Below, piece by piece: positions 8,608-15,849 of a stretch of DNA of 18,855 bases. Below the pieces are notes generated by a model. The model made no database searches and was not told the DNA's origin. It saw nothing but the letters and a program-made list of their open reading frames with translations. The translations under genes and the position numbers were made by a program. The DNA comes from Methanobacteriota archaeon (GTDB taxonomy: Archaea > Thermoplasmatota > Poseidoniia > Poseidoniales > Thalassarchaeaceae): NCBI GenBank assembly GCA_002731195.1, contig PCAI01000003.1, positions 3,471 through 22,325 on the forward strand, read 5' to 3'. Numbering within the stretch: position 1 is the stretch's first letter; each line of letters begins with the position of its first letter.

Positions 8608-9534
8608 TTAAATCTCTAATTCAATGTTTAAATTTTGAATTAATTCCTTGTAACGATTACGAATTGTTACTTCAGTAACTCCTGCTACCTCTGCTACTTC
8701 TCTTTGGGTTCTTCTTTTCCCACATAGAACGCTGGCAATATATATTATTGAGGCGGCTATTCCTGTAGGGCCTCTGCCACTAGTTAATTCTCTTTCTTGT
8801 GCGGCAGCAATTAACTCATATGCTTTAGCCTGTACTTCTGCATCTAAATCTAAACCAGAACAGAAACGAGGGATATAATCTTCTGGTTTCGTTGGAGGAA
8901 TTTTCATTTTCAATTCCCTTACCATAAATCTGTATGTACGGCCTATTTCCTTTCTTCCTGTCCTGCTGGCTTCACCGATTTCATCCAAAGTACGTGGATT
9001 AGAACATTGGCGACAAGCTGCATAAAGACTTGCTGCGGCTACGCCTTCTATCGATCTACCTCTAATCAATCTAGCCTCAACTGCTTTTTTATAATTAACA
9101 GCTGCTGCCTCTCTTATTGATTTTGGTAAATCTAAACGGCTGGCCATTCTATCTAATTCAGCTAATGCCATGGCTAAATTTCTCTCTGTAGCGTTACTTA
9201 CACGTGATCTTTTTTGCCATTTTCTCATACGATAAAATTGACTCCTATATCTACTAGAAATAGATTTACCAGAATAATCCTTATTTTGCCAATCAATATC
9301 TGTCGAAAGTCCTTTATCATGTAACATAACTGTCATTGGAGCACCTGTACGGGCTCTTTGATCTCCTTGTTCTGGACTGAAAACCCTCCATTCTGCTCCT
9401 TGATCAATAACGTTGTCTTCAAGAACTAATCCACAATCTTGGCAGATAAGTTCTCCTCTGTTTTCATCTTTAACTAAATTTCGACTTGCGCATTCTGAAC
9501 ACTTAACAGTGTCTTCAATAAGATCATTTGCCAT
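8608..9534 (-). CDS. tfb: Archaeal transcription initiation factor B (TFB/TFIIB)
   Basis: TFB binds the TBP-TATA complex and the BRE, recruits RNA polymerase and helps open the promoter. The 308-residue length is normal. An N-terminal zinc ribbon uses C12, C15, C31 and C34 (CSEC then CQDC). The B-reader/linker region follows (GAEWRVFSPEQ, then a basic segment ending RMRKWQKRSRV). Two cyclin-like repeats come next, the first containing RSIEGVAAASLYAACRQ and the second RGPTGIAASIIYIASVL. The C-terminal helix-turn-helix that reads the BRE is REVAEVAGVTEVTIRNRYKE. All expected elements are present with no break. It has its own TATA box at 9584-9591 and a GGTG-type ribosome binding site before the ATG, with a 14-bp palindrome at the predicted transcription start. 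It is followed by a HEAT-like gene in the same orientation. Confidence 0.97.
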   Translation of the reverse strand: MANDLIEDTVKCSECASRNLVKDENRGELICQDCGLVLEDNVIDQGAEWRVFSPEQGDQRARTGAPMTVMLHDKGLSTDIDWQNKDYSGKSISSRYRSQFYRMRKWQKRSRVSNATERNLAMALAELDRMASRLDLPKSIREAAAVNYKKAVEARLIRGRSIEGVAAASLYAACRQCSNPRTLDEIGEASRTGRKEIGRTYRFMVRELKMKIPPTKPEDYIPRFCSGLDLDAEVQAKAYELIAAAQERELTSGRGPTGIAASIIYIASVLCGKRRTQREVAEVAGVTEVTIRNRYKELIQNLNIELEI

Positions 9535-9547
9535 AATATCACACCAT

Positions 9548-9561
9548 CTTTCCTAGGAAAG
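9548..9561. promoter_or_regulatory. Perfect 14-bp palindrome at the predicted tfb transcription start
   Basis: CTTTCCTAGGAAAG is identical to its reverse complement. It lies between the tfb TATA box (9584-9591) and the tfb ATG (9534), at about the place where transcription would begin some 25 nt beyond the TATA box. A dimeric repressor bound here would block initiation. The sequence is direct observation; operator function is inference. Confidence 0.5.
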
Positions 9562-9583
9562 GTAAAATACTCCGAAAGCGCAT

Positions 9584-9591
9584 TATATTTA
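9584..9591 (-). promoter_or_regulatory. TATA box of the tfb operon
   Basis: TAAATATA read on the minus strand, close to the archaeal TATA consensus. It predicts a start near 9560 and a leader of roughly 25 nt before the tfb ATG at 9534. It is the mirror image of the plus-strand box at 9602-9609. Confidence 0.65.
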
Positions 9592-9601
9592 AGTCTGACA
9601 G

Positions 9602-9609
9602 TAAATATA
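9602..9609 (+). promoter_or_regulatory. TATA box of the aconitase-family gene
   Basis: TAAATATA on the plus strand, identical to the tfb box on the other strand and separated from it by 10 bp. It predicts a transcription start near 9633, giving a leader of about 76 nt to the preferred ATG at 9709. Confidence 0.55.
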
Positions 9610-9639
9610 TCATTGATTTGGGATTTATTTTTGAAGGAA

Positions 9640-9659
9640 TTTGATACTTAGTTATCAAA
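9640..9659. repeat. 7-bp inverted repeat in the aconitase-family leader
   Basis: TTTGATA and TATCAAA are separated by 6 bp (CTTAGT). The repeat sits just downstream of the predicted plus-strand start site, so it could be an operator or a small leader hairpin. The arms are AT-rich and short, so chance occurrence is possible. Confidence 0.35.
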
Positions 9660-9695
9660 AATCATGATATAGACCCAGAGCATGCCAAAGGATAC

Positions 9696-9700
9696 GGAGG
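9696..9700 (+). promoter_or_regulatory. Ribosome binding site deciding the aconitase-family start
   Basis: GGAGG, 8 nt before ATG 9709. The upstream ATG at 9682 has no comparable site. Other genes here (top6A, top6B) use GGAGG-type sites, so this favours 9709 as the start. Confidence 0.6.
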
Positions 9701-9708
9701 AGAGAGAA

Positions 9709-11703
9709 ATGTTGGAAGAGCAATGGCCTCCGAAAAAAATATCTCTTACAAAAGGTAAAAGAGTCTTATTTCTAACTAAAGATTTGGATTTAATATCAAA
9801 ACAGTTGTATGATGGCCTCAATCTTAAGATGGAAGATTTGAGTCCAGACGATTTACTAGATGATATTAATACTGATGTTATGACTCCTGCTTGGGTATGT
9901 TTTGATTACGAACCAGCAAAAATTGCTGAAAATGCATATGCTGGTTTGATGTGTGCTGGAAGAAGAGTTTTCGAAGAACGTGCCTTGATTGATGGTGAAT
10001 TTGAAGTAATTGTGTCTGGGCATAGAAAAGGAACTGGTTCAAGCAGAGAAACTGCTCCTCAGTGTGAAAGATGGTCTGGAATAAGATTAGTAATTGCTGC
10101 ATCTTTTGCGCCCATTCACGAACGAAATAATATAAATTTGGGTCAATTAATGGGAGATTACACGATTTTAGAAAGATTACAAAATGGAGAATCAATAGAT
10201 TTGTCGGAATTTACATCAAAATATGATCCGATAACTCGATTAATATTAGAGAATGGAGGGATTTTACCTTTTGCAAAAAAAATGAATGATGGCGATATTG
10301 TGTTGCCAGAATCTGCAACCACAAAAAGGCCGATGACAATGGCAGAAAAGATAATTGCAAAAAAAATGATAGGGGACGATAAAATTGAGAAGTTTGTGAA
10401 GCCAGGTGATGCTGTATTAGCATCTGTGGATGGAGGTTATTCGCACGAATTTACTACAGCGCAGGTACATGCCTTCCTCAAAGAAGAGTATGGAGACAAT
10501 TATTCAATCCCTAATCCAATAAAGTTTGCAGTTTTTGAAGATCATCTTCTTTATGCAACTAATGTCCCTAAATTTAGTCCACATATTGATAAAATAGAAA
10601 CGTTAAGAAATATGCAGAAGATTTTTCAAAAACATACAGGAGTTAGAGATTACTCTGCGAAAGGAGGAGTAAGTCCTGGTATTTGTCATCAAGTTGCTAG
10701 AGAAGAGTTTATTGATGTTGGAGATTTTATCCAAGCAACAGATTCACACACCTGCATGGGAGGAGCAGCAAATGCTTTGACATATGGAGTTGGGTCTACT
10801 GAATATGCAAATTTGATACACAATCAATTTGCATTTGTAAAAATACCAGAAAGTATCCGATTTGAATTAGAAGGTGAGTTAGATCCTGGTTGTACGGCAA
10901 AAGATGTTATTTTACATATATTATTGAATTTTGCAGCAAAATCAGAGACGCTTGATAGAAGTATGGAATTTGGTGGGCCTGGGCTTGCAAGTCTTTCTAT
11001 GGATGAAAGAGCAACACTTTGTAATATGGCTACGGAATGTAGTGCCAAAACTGGAATTTGTGAGCCTGATTCGATAACAATAGATTGGTTATTGAAAAAG
11101 AGAGACAATTTAACTAGTAAAGAGATTGAGGGATGTTTTATTTTACCTGATAAAAACGCAGTCTACGATGGAGGAATACATGTAATTGACCTTTCAGAAA
11201 TATTACCTATGGTGGCTCATCCTGGAAATCCAGATAAGGGCATACCTTCCGACCCAACGAATGGCGTCTTTATAGAAGATTTAGGAGATATAAAAATAGA
11301 TATTGCTTATGCAGGATCGTGCACTGCTGGAAAAGATGATGATTTTGCATACTATGCAATGGTCACTAAAGCTGCTCTAGATGCGGGTATTAAAATTGCT
11401 AATGGTGTTGAATGTTATATTCAATTTGGTTCTAAATCAGTAAAGGAATTATCTATTAAAAATGGATGGACTGAATTATTTGAAAGGGCTGGTATAAAAA
11501 TTATTGATCCTGGATGTGGAGCATGTATAGGGGCTGGTCCCGGAATAAGTAATAATTCAGAACAAGTAACAGTTTCTGCTATTAATCGTAACTTCCAAGG
11601 GAGATCAGGTCCTGGGAAATTATACTTAGCAAGTCCCTTAACTGTAATGACAAGTGCATTTACGGGCAAAATATCTTCTTGGGATCCTGGGATTTTCAAT
11701 TGA
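9709..11703 (+). CDS. Single-chain aconitase-family hydro-lyase with N-terminal swivel domain
   Basis: A [4Fe-4S] dehydratase of the aconitase/isopropylmalate isomerase superfamily, 664 residues from ATG 9709 (673 from ATG 9682). The small swivel domain comes first: GTGSSRE at 108-114 holds the substrate-binding Ser/Arg pair. The large catalytic domain follows, with DSHT at 345-348. Cluster cysteines are C538 (in YAGSCTAGK) and C603 and C606 (in DPGCGACIG), and a C-terminal segment NRNFQGRSGPG is typical of the family. Conventional aconitase and LeuCD have the large domain first; swivel-first order is known from AcnB, but the HEAT domain of AcnB is absent here. The third cysteine region reads SCTAGKDDDF rather than the common SCTNxR, so the substrate (citrate/isocitrate, isopropylmalate or another C4-C6 acid) is open. 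A TCA-cycle aconitase role is my best guess. No isopropylmalate or lysine pathway genes are nearby. Confidence 0.88.
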   Translation: MLEEQWPPKKISLTKGKRVLFLTKDLDLISKQLYDGLNLKMEDLSPDDLLDDINTDVMTPAWVCFDYEPAKIAENAYAGLMCAGRRVFEERALIDGEFEVIVSGHRKGTGSSRETAPQCERWSGIRLVIAASFAPIHERNNINLGQLMGDYTILERLQNGESIDLSEFTSKYDPITRLILENGGILPFAKKMNDGDIVLPESATTKRPMTMAEKIIAKKMIGDDKIEKFVKPGDAVLASVDGGYSHEFTTAQVHAFLKEEYGDNYSIPNPIKFAVFEDHLLYATNVPKFSPHIDKIETLRNMQKIFQKHTGVRDYSAKGGVSPGICHQVAREEFIDVGDFIQATDSHTCMGGAANALTYGVGSTEYANLIHNQFAFVKIPESIRFELEGELDPGCTAKDVILHILLNFAAKSETLDRSMEFGGPGLASLSMDERATLCNMATECSAKTGICEPDSITIDWLLKKRDNLTSKEIEGCFILPDKNAVYDGGIHVIDLSEILPMVAHPGNPDKGIPSDPTNGVFIEDLGDIKIDIAYAGSCTAGKDDDFAYYAMVTKAALDAGIKIANGVECYIQFGSKSVKELSIKNGWTELFERAGIKIIDPGCGACIGAGPGISNNSEQVTVSAINRNFQGRSGPGKLYLASPLTVMTSAFTGKISSWDPGIFN

Positions 11704-11734
11704 GTAGTTTCTGAAAAGTATTGAAACATATAAT

Positions 11735-11760
11735 ATTGGGTATTTGTCCAATTTATTTTC
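11735..11760 (+). terminator. Possible weak terminator after the aconitase-family gene
   Basis: A 5-bp stem (ATTGG/CCAAT, 8-nt loop, 11735-11752) is followed by TTATTTTC. It lies 31 nt past the stop codon. Archaeal termination depends mainly on T-rich tracts, so this is plausible but weak. Confidence 0.25.
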
Positions 11761-11774
11761 ATGCAAAGTTAAGG

Positions 11775-11814
11775 GGGGTCTGCATTCTGGATAACGTAAC
11801 CATAAGCAGGCCCC
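11775..11814 (+). promoter_or_regulatory. GC-rich hairpin 1 in the top6B leader
   Basis: GGGGTCTGC (11775-11783) pairs with GCAGGCCCC (11806-11814): nine pairs, one of them G-U, around a 22-nt loop. The loop holds a further imperfect stem (TGG with CCA). A stem this GC-rich stands out in AT-rich intergenic DNA. It ends 41 nt before the top6B ATG. Structure is predicted by eye; function is unknown. Confidence 0.5.
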
Positions 11815-11817
11815 GTG

Positions 11818-11832
11818 CCAATAGGGTATTGG
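11818..11832 (+). promoter_or_regulatory. Hairpin 2 in the top6B leader
   Basis: CCAATA and TATTGG form a perfect 6-bp stem with a GGG loop, 3 nt after hairpin 1 and 11 nt before the top6B ribosome binding site. Together with hairpin 1 it makes a compact structured leader. Confidence 0.45.
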
Positions 11833-11843
11833 GAGGACCTGAT

Positions 11844-11849
11844 GGAGGG
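11844..11849 (+). promoter_or_regulatory. Ribosome binding site of top6B
   Basis: GGAGGG, 6 nt before ATG 11856 (another in-frame ATG is at 11850, too close to use this site). It supports starting TopoVI-B at MNKAEE rather than at the ATG 135 nt further upstream. Confidence 0.7.
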
Positions 11850-11855
11850 ATGATT

Positions 11856-13931
11856 ATGAACAAAGCCGAAGAAATATCTAGTAAACAAAAACAGATTGCT
11901 GTAAGTGAATTTTTTGAAAAGAATAAGCATTTTCTTGGTTTTGATTCTTTACAAAGATCAATAATCACTGCTGTTAAAGAATCTGTAGATAATTCGCTGG
12001 ATGCCTGTGAAGAAGCTCGTATACTACCAAATATTCGAGTTGAATTGAATAAGGAAAAGGGAGATAGGATTGAATTTATAACTCAAGATAATGGGCCCGG
12101 AATTCCAAGAAATGCAATTGAAGATGTTTTTGGAAAATTTCTACTAGGTTCAAGATTTCATGCTATCAGACAAACTCGAGGGCAGCAAGGTATTGGTATA
12201 ACAGGGGTAGTTATGTATAGTCAGCTAACTACTGGTTCTAAGACCCGTGTCATATCTAAAATTAAAGGAGAGTCGTCGGCTGTTTTTGTTGAGTTGGGCC
12301 TAGATACTAGGAAAAATAAAGCATTGAAAACAGGAGAAAGACGTGATGTGTGGCTTGATGAAGACACGGGTGAAGAAATAAAACAAGGGTTAAGAATTAG
12401 AACTATAATGAAAGGAAAATACCAGAAAGGAAAGCAATCTGTTCACCAATATCTTAGAATGACTTCCATAGTAAATCCACATGCTAGCATTTCTTTAATA
12501 GTACGTGATAAAGATGGTAATCTAATAGATCAGGGAAATTGGCCTCGAACAACAGAACGTTTGCCGAGGGTGGTGTCTGAAATTAAGCCTCATCCTCATG
12601 GCATTCATCTTGGAACTTTGCAAAGGATGTTGCGTGAATCTAATGAAAGAAAAATGACATCTTTCTTGCGCCATAATTTTTCTGGTGTTAGTATGAGAGC
12701 TGCTAGAGAAATTCTCATAAAAGCCAAAGTAGATGAAGGAAGAGAACCTAAAAGAATTAAAGCAGATGATGCGCAAGAAATGTTAAATGCTTTTCAAAGA
12801 GTTAAGCTGCTGTCGCCACCAATGGATTGTCTTTCACCGATAGATGATTTATTAATTAAAAAGGGGCTTTCTAAAGCGATTGATTCTAGATTTGCATCTA
12901 CTGTCACTAGAAATCCTAGTGTTAGTCAGGGCAATCCTTTCCAAATAGAAGTGGGTTTAGTTTTTGGAGGTGATTTAAGTGCTGATGGTCCAATAGAGGT
13001 GTTAAGATTTGCGAATAGAGTTCCACTAATGTACCAACAAGGTGGTTGCCTATTAACAAAGGCTCTAGAATCAGTTGATTGGAAAAGATATGGTCTTGAT
13101 CATCCAGGTGGACGGGGTGTGCCCAAGGGTCCTGCAGCTTTACTAATTCACTTGGCATCAACTAATGTTCAATTTACTAGTGAAGCAAAGGAAGCAGTGG
13201 CCGAAAATGAAGAAGTTCATGAAGAAATAAGAAAGGCTTTATTGGAAGTTGGAAGAGGTTTGAAGAATCATCTAAAGAAAAGTTCACAACGAAAAAAGGC
13301 AAAAGAAAAATTTGAGTTAGTAAACATAATTTTACCTGAAATAGCGAAGAAAAGTTCTGAAATACTTGGACGTCCTGAACCTAATCTTGCCCCTGTAATA
13401 ACTCAAATTATGAACGCTGTATTTTGTGAAGAAATATTAGGATGGGATAAGGAACGTAAGATTGCTACTTGTTCGATTAAAATATACAATTATACCGCAA
13501 GGGCAAGAGCATACACCATTTTAGCTAAATGGCCAGAAAATGAAAATACCATCATGGTCGATAATCATCGAGGAGGACGGAAGGAAGCAAAAGGCATCTG
13601 GGCTTGGAGGTTGGATACATTAAATCCCGGAACATGTACTGTTGTTGAATTTGGAGTATCAGGTTTAACAAAAGGAGACTGGGTTGATACAGACATTTTC
13701 TTTAGAGGAAATGGAGAAATAATAGGTGCAACCAAAATAGATGAGTCTTTACTCGATGAAATACGTAAATCTGAAGCTCTTATATTGGCAGAAGAGGAAA
13801 TAGAGAAAGAATCTAGTAATTTAGAACCATTGATAGACAGAGCGGAAGAAAATATACATCGAGATTTGTCAGAAACTGTTATGAAATCTAAAGAGGGTCA
13901 ACTTTCTTTATCTGAATGGGAGGTGGAATAA
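11856..13931 (+). CDS. top6B: DNA topoisomerase VI subunit B
   Basis: The ATPase subunit of the type IIB topoisomerase, which with subunit A passes one duplex through another to relax and decatenate DNA. The 691-residue protein begins with AVSEFFEKNKHFLGFDS, the normal family N-terminus. GHKL ATP-binding motifs follow: the N-box ESVDNSLDAC at 42-51, DNGPGIP at 78-84, and GQQGIGITGVVMYSQ at 109-123. The middle contains an H2TH-like and transducer region, with the GVPKGPAALLIHLAST segment characteristic of the subunit. The acidic C-terminal tail extends past the transducer domain. The start rests on the GGAGGG site and homology; the frame is open upstream to an ATG at 11721, but that stretch looks like leader. 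The stop codon overlaps the top6A ATG by 1 nt, so the two subunits are translationally coupled. Confidence 0.96.
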   Translation: MNKAEEISSKQKQIAVSEFFEKNKHFLGFDSLQRSIITAVKESVDNSLDACEEARILPNIRVELNKEKGDRIEFITQDNGPGIPRNAIEDVFGKFLLGSRFHAIRQTRGQQGIGITGVVMYSQLTTGSKTRVISKIKGESSAVFVELGLDTRKNKALKTGERRDVWLDEDTGEEIKQGLRIRTIMKGKYQKGKQSVHQYLRMTSIVNPHASISLIVRDKDGNLIDQGNWPRTTERLPRVVSEIKPHPHGIHLGTLQRMLRESNERKMTSFLRHNFSGVSMRAAREILIKAKVDEGREPKRIKADDAQEMLNAFQRVKLLSPPMDCLSPIDDLLIKKGLSKAIDSRFASTVTRNPSVSQGNPFQIEVGLVFGGDLSADGPIEVLRFANRVPLMYQQGGCLLTKALESVDWKRYGLDHPGGRGVPKGPAALLIHLASTNVQFTSEAKEAVAENEEVHEEIRKALLEVGRGLKNHLKKSSQRKKAKEKFELVNIILPEIAKKSSEILGRPEPNLAPVITQIMNAVFCEEILGWDKERKIATCSIKIYNYTARARAYTILAKWPENENTIMVDNHRGGRKEAKGIWAWRLDTLNPGTCTVVEFGVSGLTKGDWVDTDIFFRGNGEIIGATKIDESLLDEIRKSEALILAEEEIEKESSNLEPLIDRAEENIHRDLSETVMKSKEGQLSLSEWEVE
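13919..13925 (+). promoter_or_regulatory. Ribosome binding site of top6A inside top6B
   Basis: GGAGGTG, a full match to the archaeal anti-Shine-Dalgarno, 5 nt before ATG 13931. It lies in the last codons of top6B and fixes the top6A start at 13931 rather than at the upstream in-frame ATG 13916, which it overlaps. Confidence 0.8.
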
Positions 13932-15037
13932 TGACATTAAGAGAAACAAAAAGCAAGAAAGAAGTGATAGAAGCGTTACACGGTGTGGCTGCAGAAATGC
14001 ATGATAAAATGTTGAAAGGAAAGCCTCCCGCGATGACTCTTCCTGTTAGAACAAAAAAGAATATACAATTTGATAAAAAGTTACAAGTTTATAAATATGG
14101 TAAAAATAAGAGTACGAGGGACGCAACGGCATTAAGTTCTGCACGAGTTTTATTACGTTCTTTACATATAACAGAATTTATAGAAGAAATGATTAATTCT
14201 GGAAAATCTTCAACCTTAAGAGAAATGTATTACATCTCTGAAGGATGGGGTAATGGTAAATTTGGTACTCAAAATGAAAGTAATAATCTTGCTGAAGATT
14301 TAGAAATAGTAACAAAATGTATAAGAGAGGATTTTAAATTACGTCCTGAAGAAGATGGTGCTAGAATAATTGGAAATGTTACATTTGAAGAAAAAAATCG
14401 TAAAGGAGAATGGATGAGAATAAATTGTAGAGATGATGTTGGAGATTCAGGATATGGTGTCCCCTACAATGTGGAATCTGAAAAATTAAGATTGGTAGAT
14501 CAAGATATCGACTTTGTTATGGCAGTAGAAACAGGAGGGATGTTTGATAGACTTGTTGAAAATGGCTTTGATGAAGAAGCAAGATGTGCAATAATACATC
14601 TAAAAGGCCAGCCGGCAAGATCAACGCGACGTATTATGAAAAGAATGAGTGATGAATGGAAAAAGCCCATACTTGTATTTGCTGATTGTGATCCGTGGTC
14701 GTTTAGAATTTTTGCTAGTATAGCATATGGCGCCATAAAGACAGCCCATATATCTGAATATTTAGCAACAAATGAGGCGATATATTTAGGAATAACAGCG
14801 GATGATATTTTAGCTTATGATTTGCCGAGTGATGACTTAACAAAATCTGATTTAGGGGCTCTTGAATCAGAACTATCTGATCCAAGATTTGCTACAGGAT
14901 GGTGGAAAGAACAGATTAATCTAATGCAAGAAATAGGGAAAAAGGCTGAACAGCAATCTCTTGCAAAATATGGTCTTGATTTCGTTACCGATACCTATTT
15001 GCCCGAAAAATTGGCGGCTTTGGGTCTGAATTACTAA
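13931..15037 (+). CDS. top6A: DNA topoisomerase VI subunit A (Spo11-like)
   Basis: The DNA-cleaving subunit of topoisomerase VI, homologous to meiotic Spo11. The protein has 368 residues. The 5Y-CAP domain carries STLREMYYISEGW, in which Y101 (second of the pair) is the expected catalytic tyrosine that attacks DNA. The Toprim domain supplies metal ligands E200 (in VMAVETGGMFDRL) and D252/D254 (in VFADCDPWSF). All key residues are present, so the enzyme should be active with the upstream B subunit. It overlaps the top6B stop by 1 nt (TAATG) and has a perfect ribosome binding site inside top6B. The next gene starts 22 nt downstream and may be in the same transcript. Confidence 0.96.
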   Translation: MTLRETKSKKEVIEALHGVAAEMHDKMLKGKPPAMTLPVRTKKNIQFDKKLQVYKYGKNKSTRDATALSSARVLLRSLHITEFIEEMINSGKSSTLREMYYISEGWGNGKFGTQNESNNLAEDLEIVTKCIREDFKLRPEEDGARIIGNVTFEEKNRKGEWMRINCRDDVGDSGYGVPYNVESEKLRLVDQDIDFVMAVETGGMFDRLVENGFDEEARCAIIHLKGQPARSTRRIMKRMSDEWKKPILVFADCDPWSFRIFASIAYGAIKTAHISEYLATNEAIYLGITADDILAYDLPSDDLTKSDLGALESELSDPRFATGWWKEQINLMQEIGKKAEQQSLAKYGLDFVTDTYLPEKLAALGLNY

Positions 15038-15059
15038 TTAAAAGGTTGATACAGAAGTA

Positions 15060-15797
15060 GTGCTTGGGATAGTTGTAGGTGGCAGTTTGCTCAAAATAGG
15101 TAAATGGTTAACGGCGTTGTCACTCGTTTTTTTATTAATGGGTACTTTATCATATTTTTATGCTGAAGATGATATGATAGAGATTTTAGATCCAGAAATT
15201 ACTAATTTAGCAGAATTGGCGCCCAATACAAGTCAATCTATAGAATTGGAAAAAATGGGATTATATGTGGCTCTTCGAATTGAGGGAGATAATACTTTAC
15301 CTGAATTAAAAATGATTAATAGTTCTGGTAAAGAAATTGAAGGGAGAGATGCTGTATGGTATGATTGGCCTCGAACTGGTACGGATGGTATTGTTTATGA
15401 GACTGTTAAGGTTTTTCAAAATACTGAAAATGAAGAATATATCTTATACAATGAAGGTAATACTACTCTTTGGCTTATCGATGAAACATCAAATCAAATT
15501 GATGTAATGAGTGATCCTGGTTTCATAGCCATTAGTTGTGGTTTTTGTATCGGTATACCATTAGCTATGTTGGGATTTGTGAGTTTAATAATAGGATGGA
15601 GGAGAAAATCAAAGAATCAAGATATATCTGTACATAACGAGCTTTATATTAATAAAAAGGGTGAAGAAATAAAAATTGTTCCAAATATAGAAAACATACC
15701 TGATCCATTCATGAAAGGTAATGATTTTGTTACTCGTAAAAAGAGAAATATAGAGAAGAAGGATACTTTTTGGGAAGATTGGGATAATCAAGAGTAA
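15060..15797 (+). CDS. Two-helix membrane protein of unknown function downstream of top6A
   Basis: I do not recognise a family. The 245-residue protein has a hydrophobic N-terminal helix at about 15-34 (WLTALSLVFLLMGTLSYFYA), which is an uncleaved anchor or signal peptide. An outside domain of about 115 residues follows, rich in beta-type segments (for example SIELEKMGLYVALRIEG). A second helix lies at about 155-180 (GFCIGIPLAMLGFVSLIIGW) and is followed by RRK, so both ends are probably cytoplasmic. The 65-residue C-terminal tail is charged and basic-acidic mixed. The start is GTG 15060 with a GGTTGAT at 15044-15050; a TTG nine codons later is an alternative. The 22-nt gap from top6A suggests co-transcription, though a functional link with Topo VI is not evident. 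Confidence 0.72.
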   Translation: MLGIVVGGSLLKIGKWLTALSLVFLLMGTLSYFYAEDDMIEILDPEITNLAELAPNTSQSIELEKMGLYVALRIEGDNTLPELKMINSSGKEIEGRDAVWYDWPRTGTDGIVYETVKVFQNTENEEYILYNEGNTTLWLIDETSNQIDVMSDPGFIAISCGFCIGIPLAMLGFVSLIIGWRRKSKNQDISVHNELYINKKGEEIKIVPNIENIPDPFMKGNDFVTRKKRNIEKKDTFWEDWDNQE

Positions 15798-15820
15798 TGA
15801 TTGGGTTTTTAGAATACCAG

Positions 15821-15849
15821 CCACTACCCAACCATGAGTTGGTAAGTGG
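15821..15849 (+). promoter_or_regulatory. Hairpin/dyad abutting the start of the SurR/ArsR-like regulator
   Basis: CCACTACCCAAC (15821-15832) and GTTGGTAAGTGG (15838-15849) pair in 10 of 12 positions around a 5-nt loop, with a 2-nt internal mismatch. The right arm ends on the base before the GTG start at 15850. It could be an operator used by the regulator itself, an RNA structure controlling translation, or part of a terminator for the gene upstream. Confidence 0.45.

Noticed and set aside
10824..11108. Minus-strand open frame inside the aconitase-family gene
   Set aside because: Mirrors a well-conserved catalytic coding region; no start signal or homology visible.
11721..11855. N-terminal extension of top6B from the ATG at 11721
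   Set aside because: The family begins near MNKAEE, a GGAGGG site precedes ATG 11856, and the region contains two hairpins typical of a leader. An open frame of 45 codons can arise by chance.
15834..15845. Three-codon frame ATG AGT TGG TAA within the regulator's upstream hairpin
   Set aside because: Too short to judge and has no ribosome binding site; noted only as part of the dyad.
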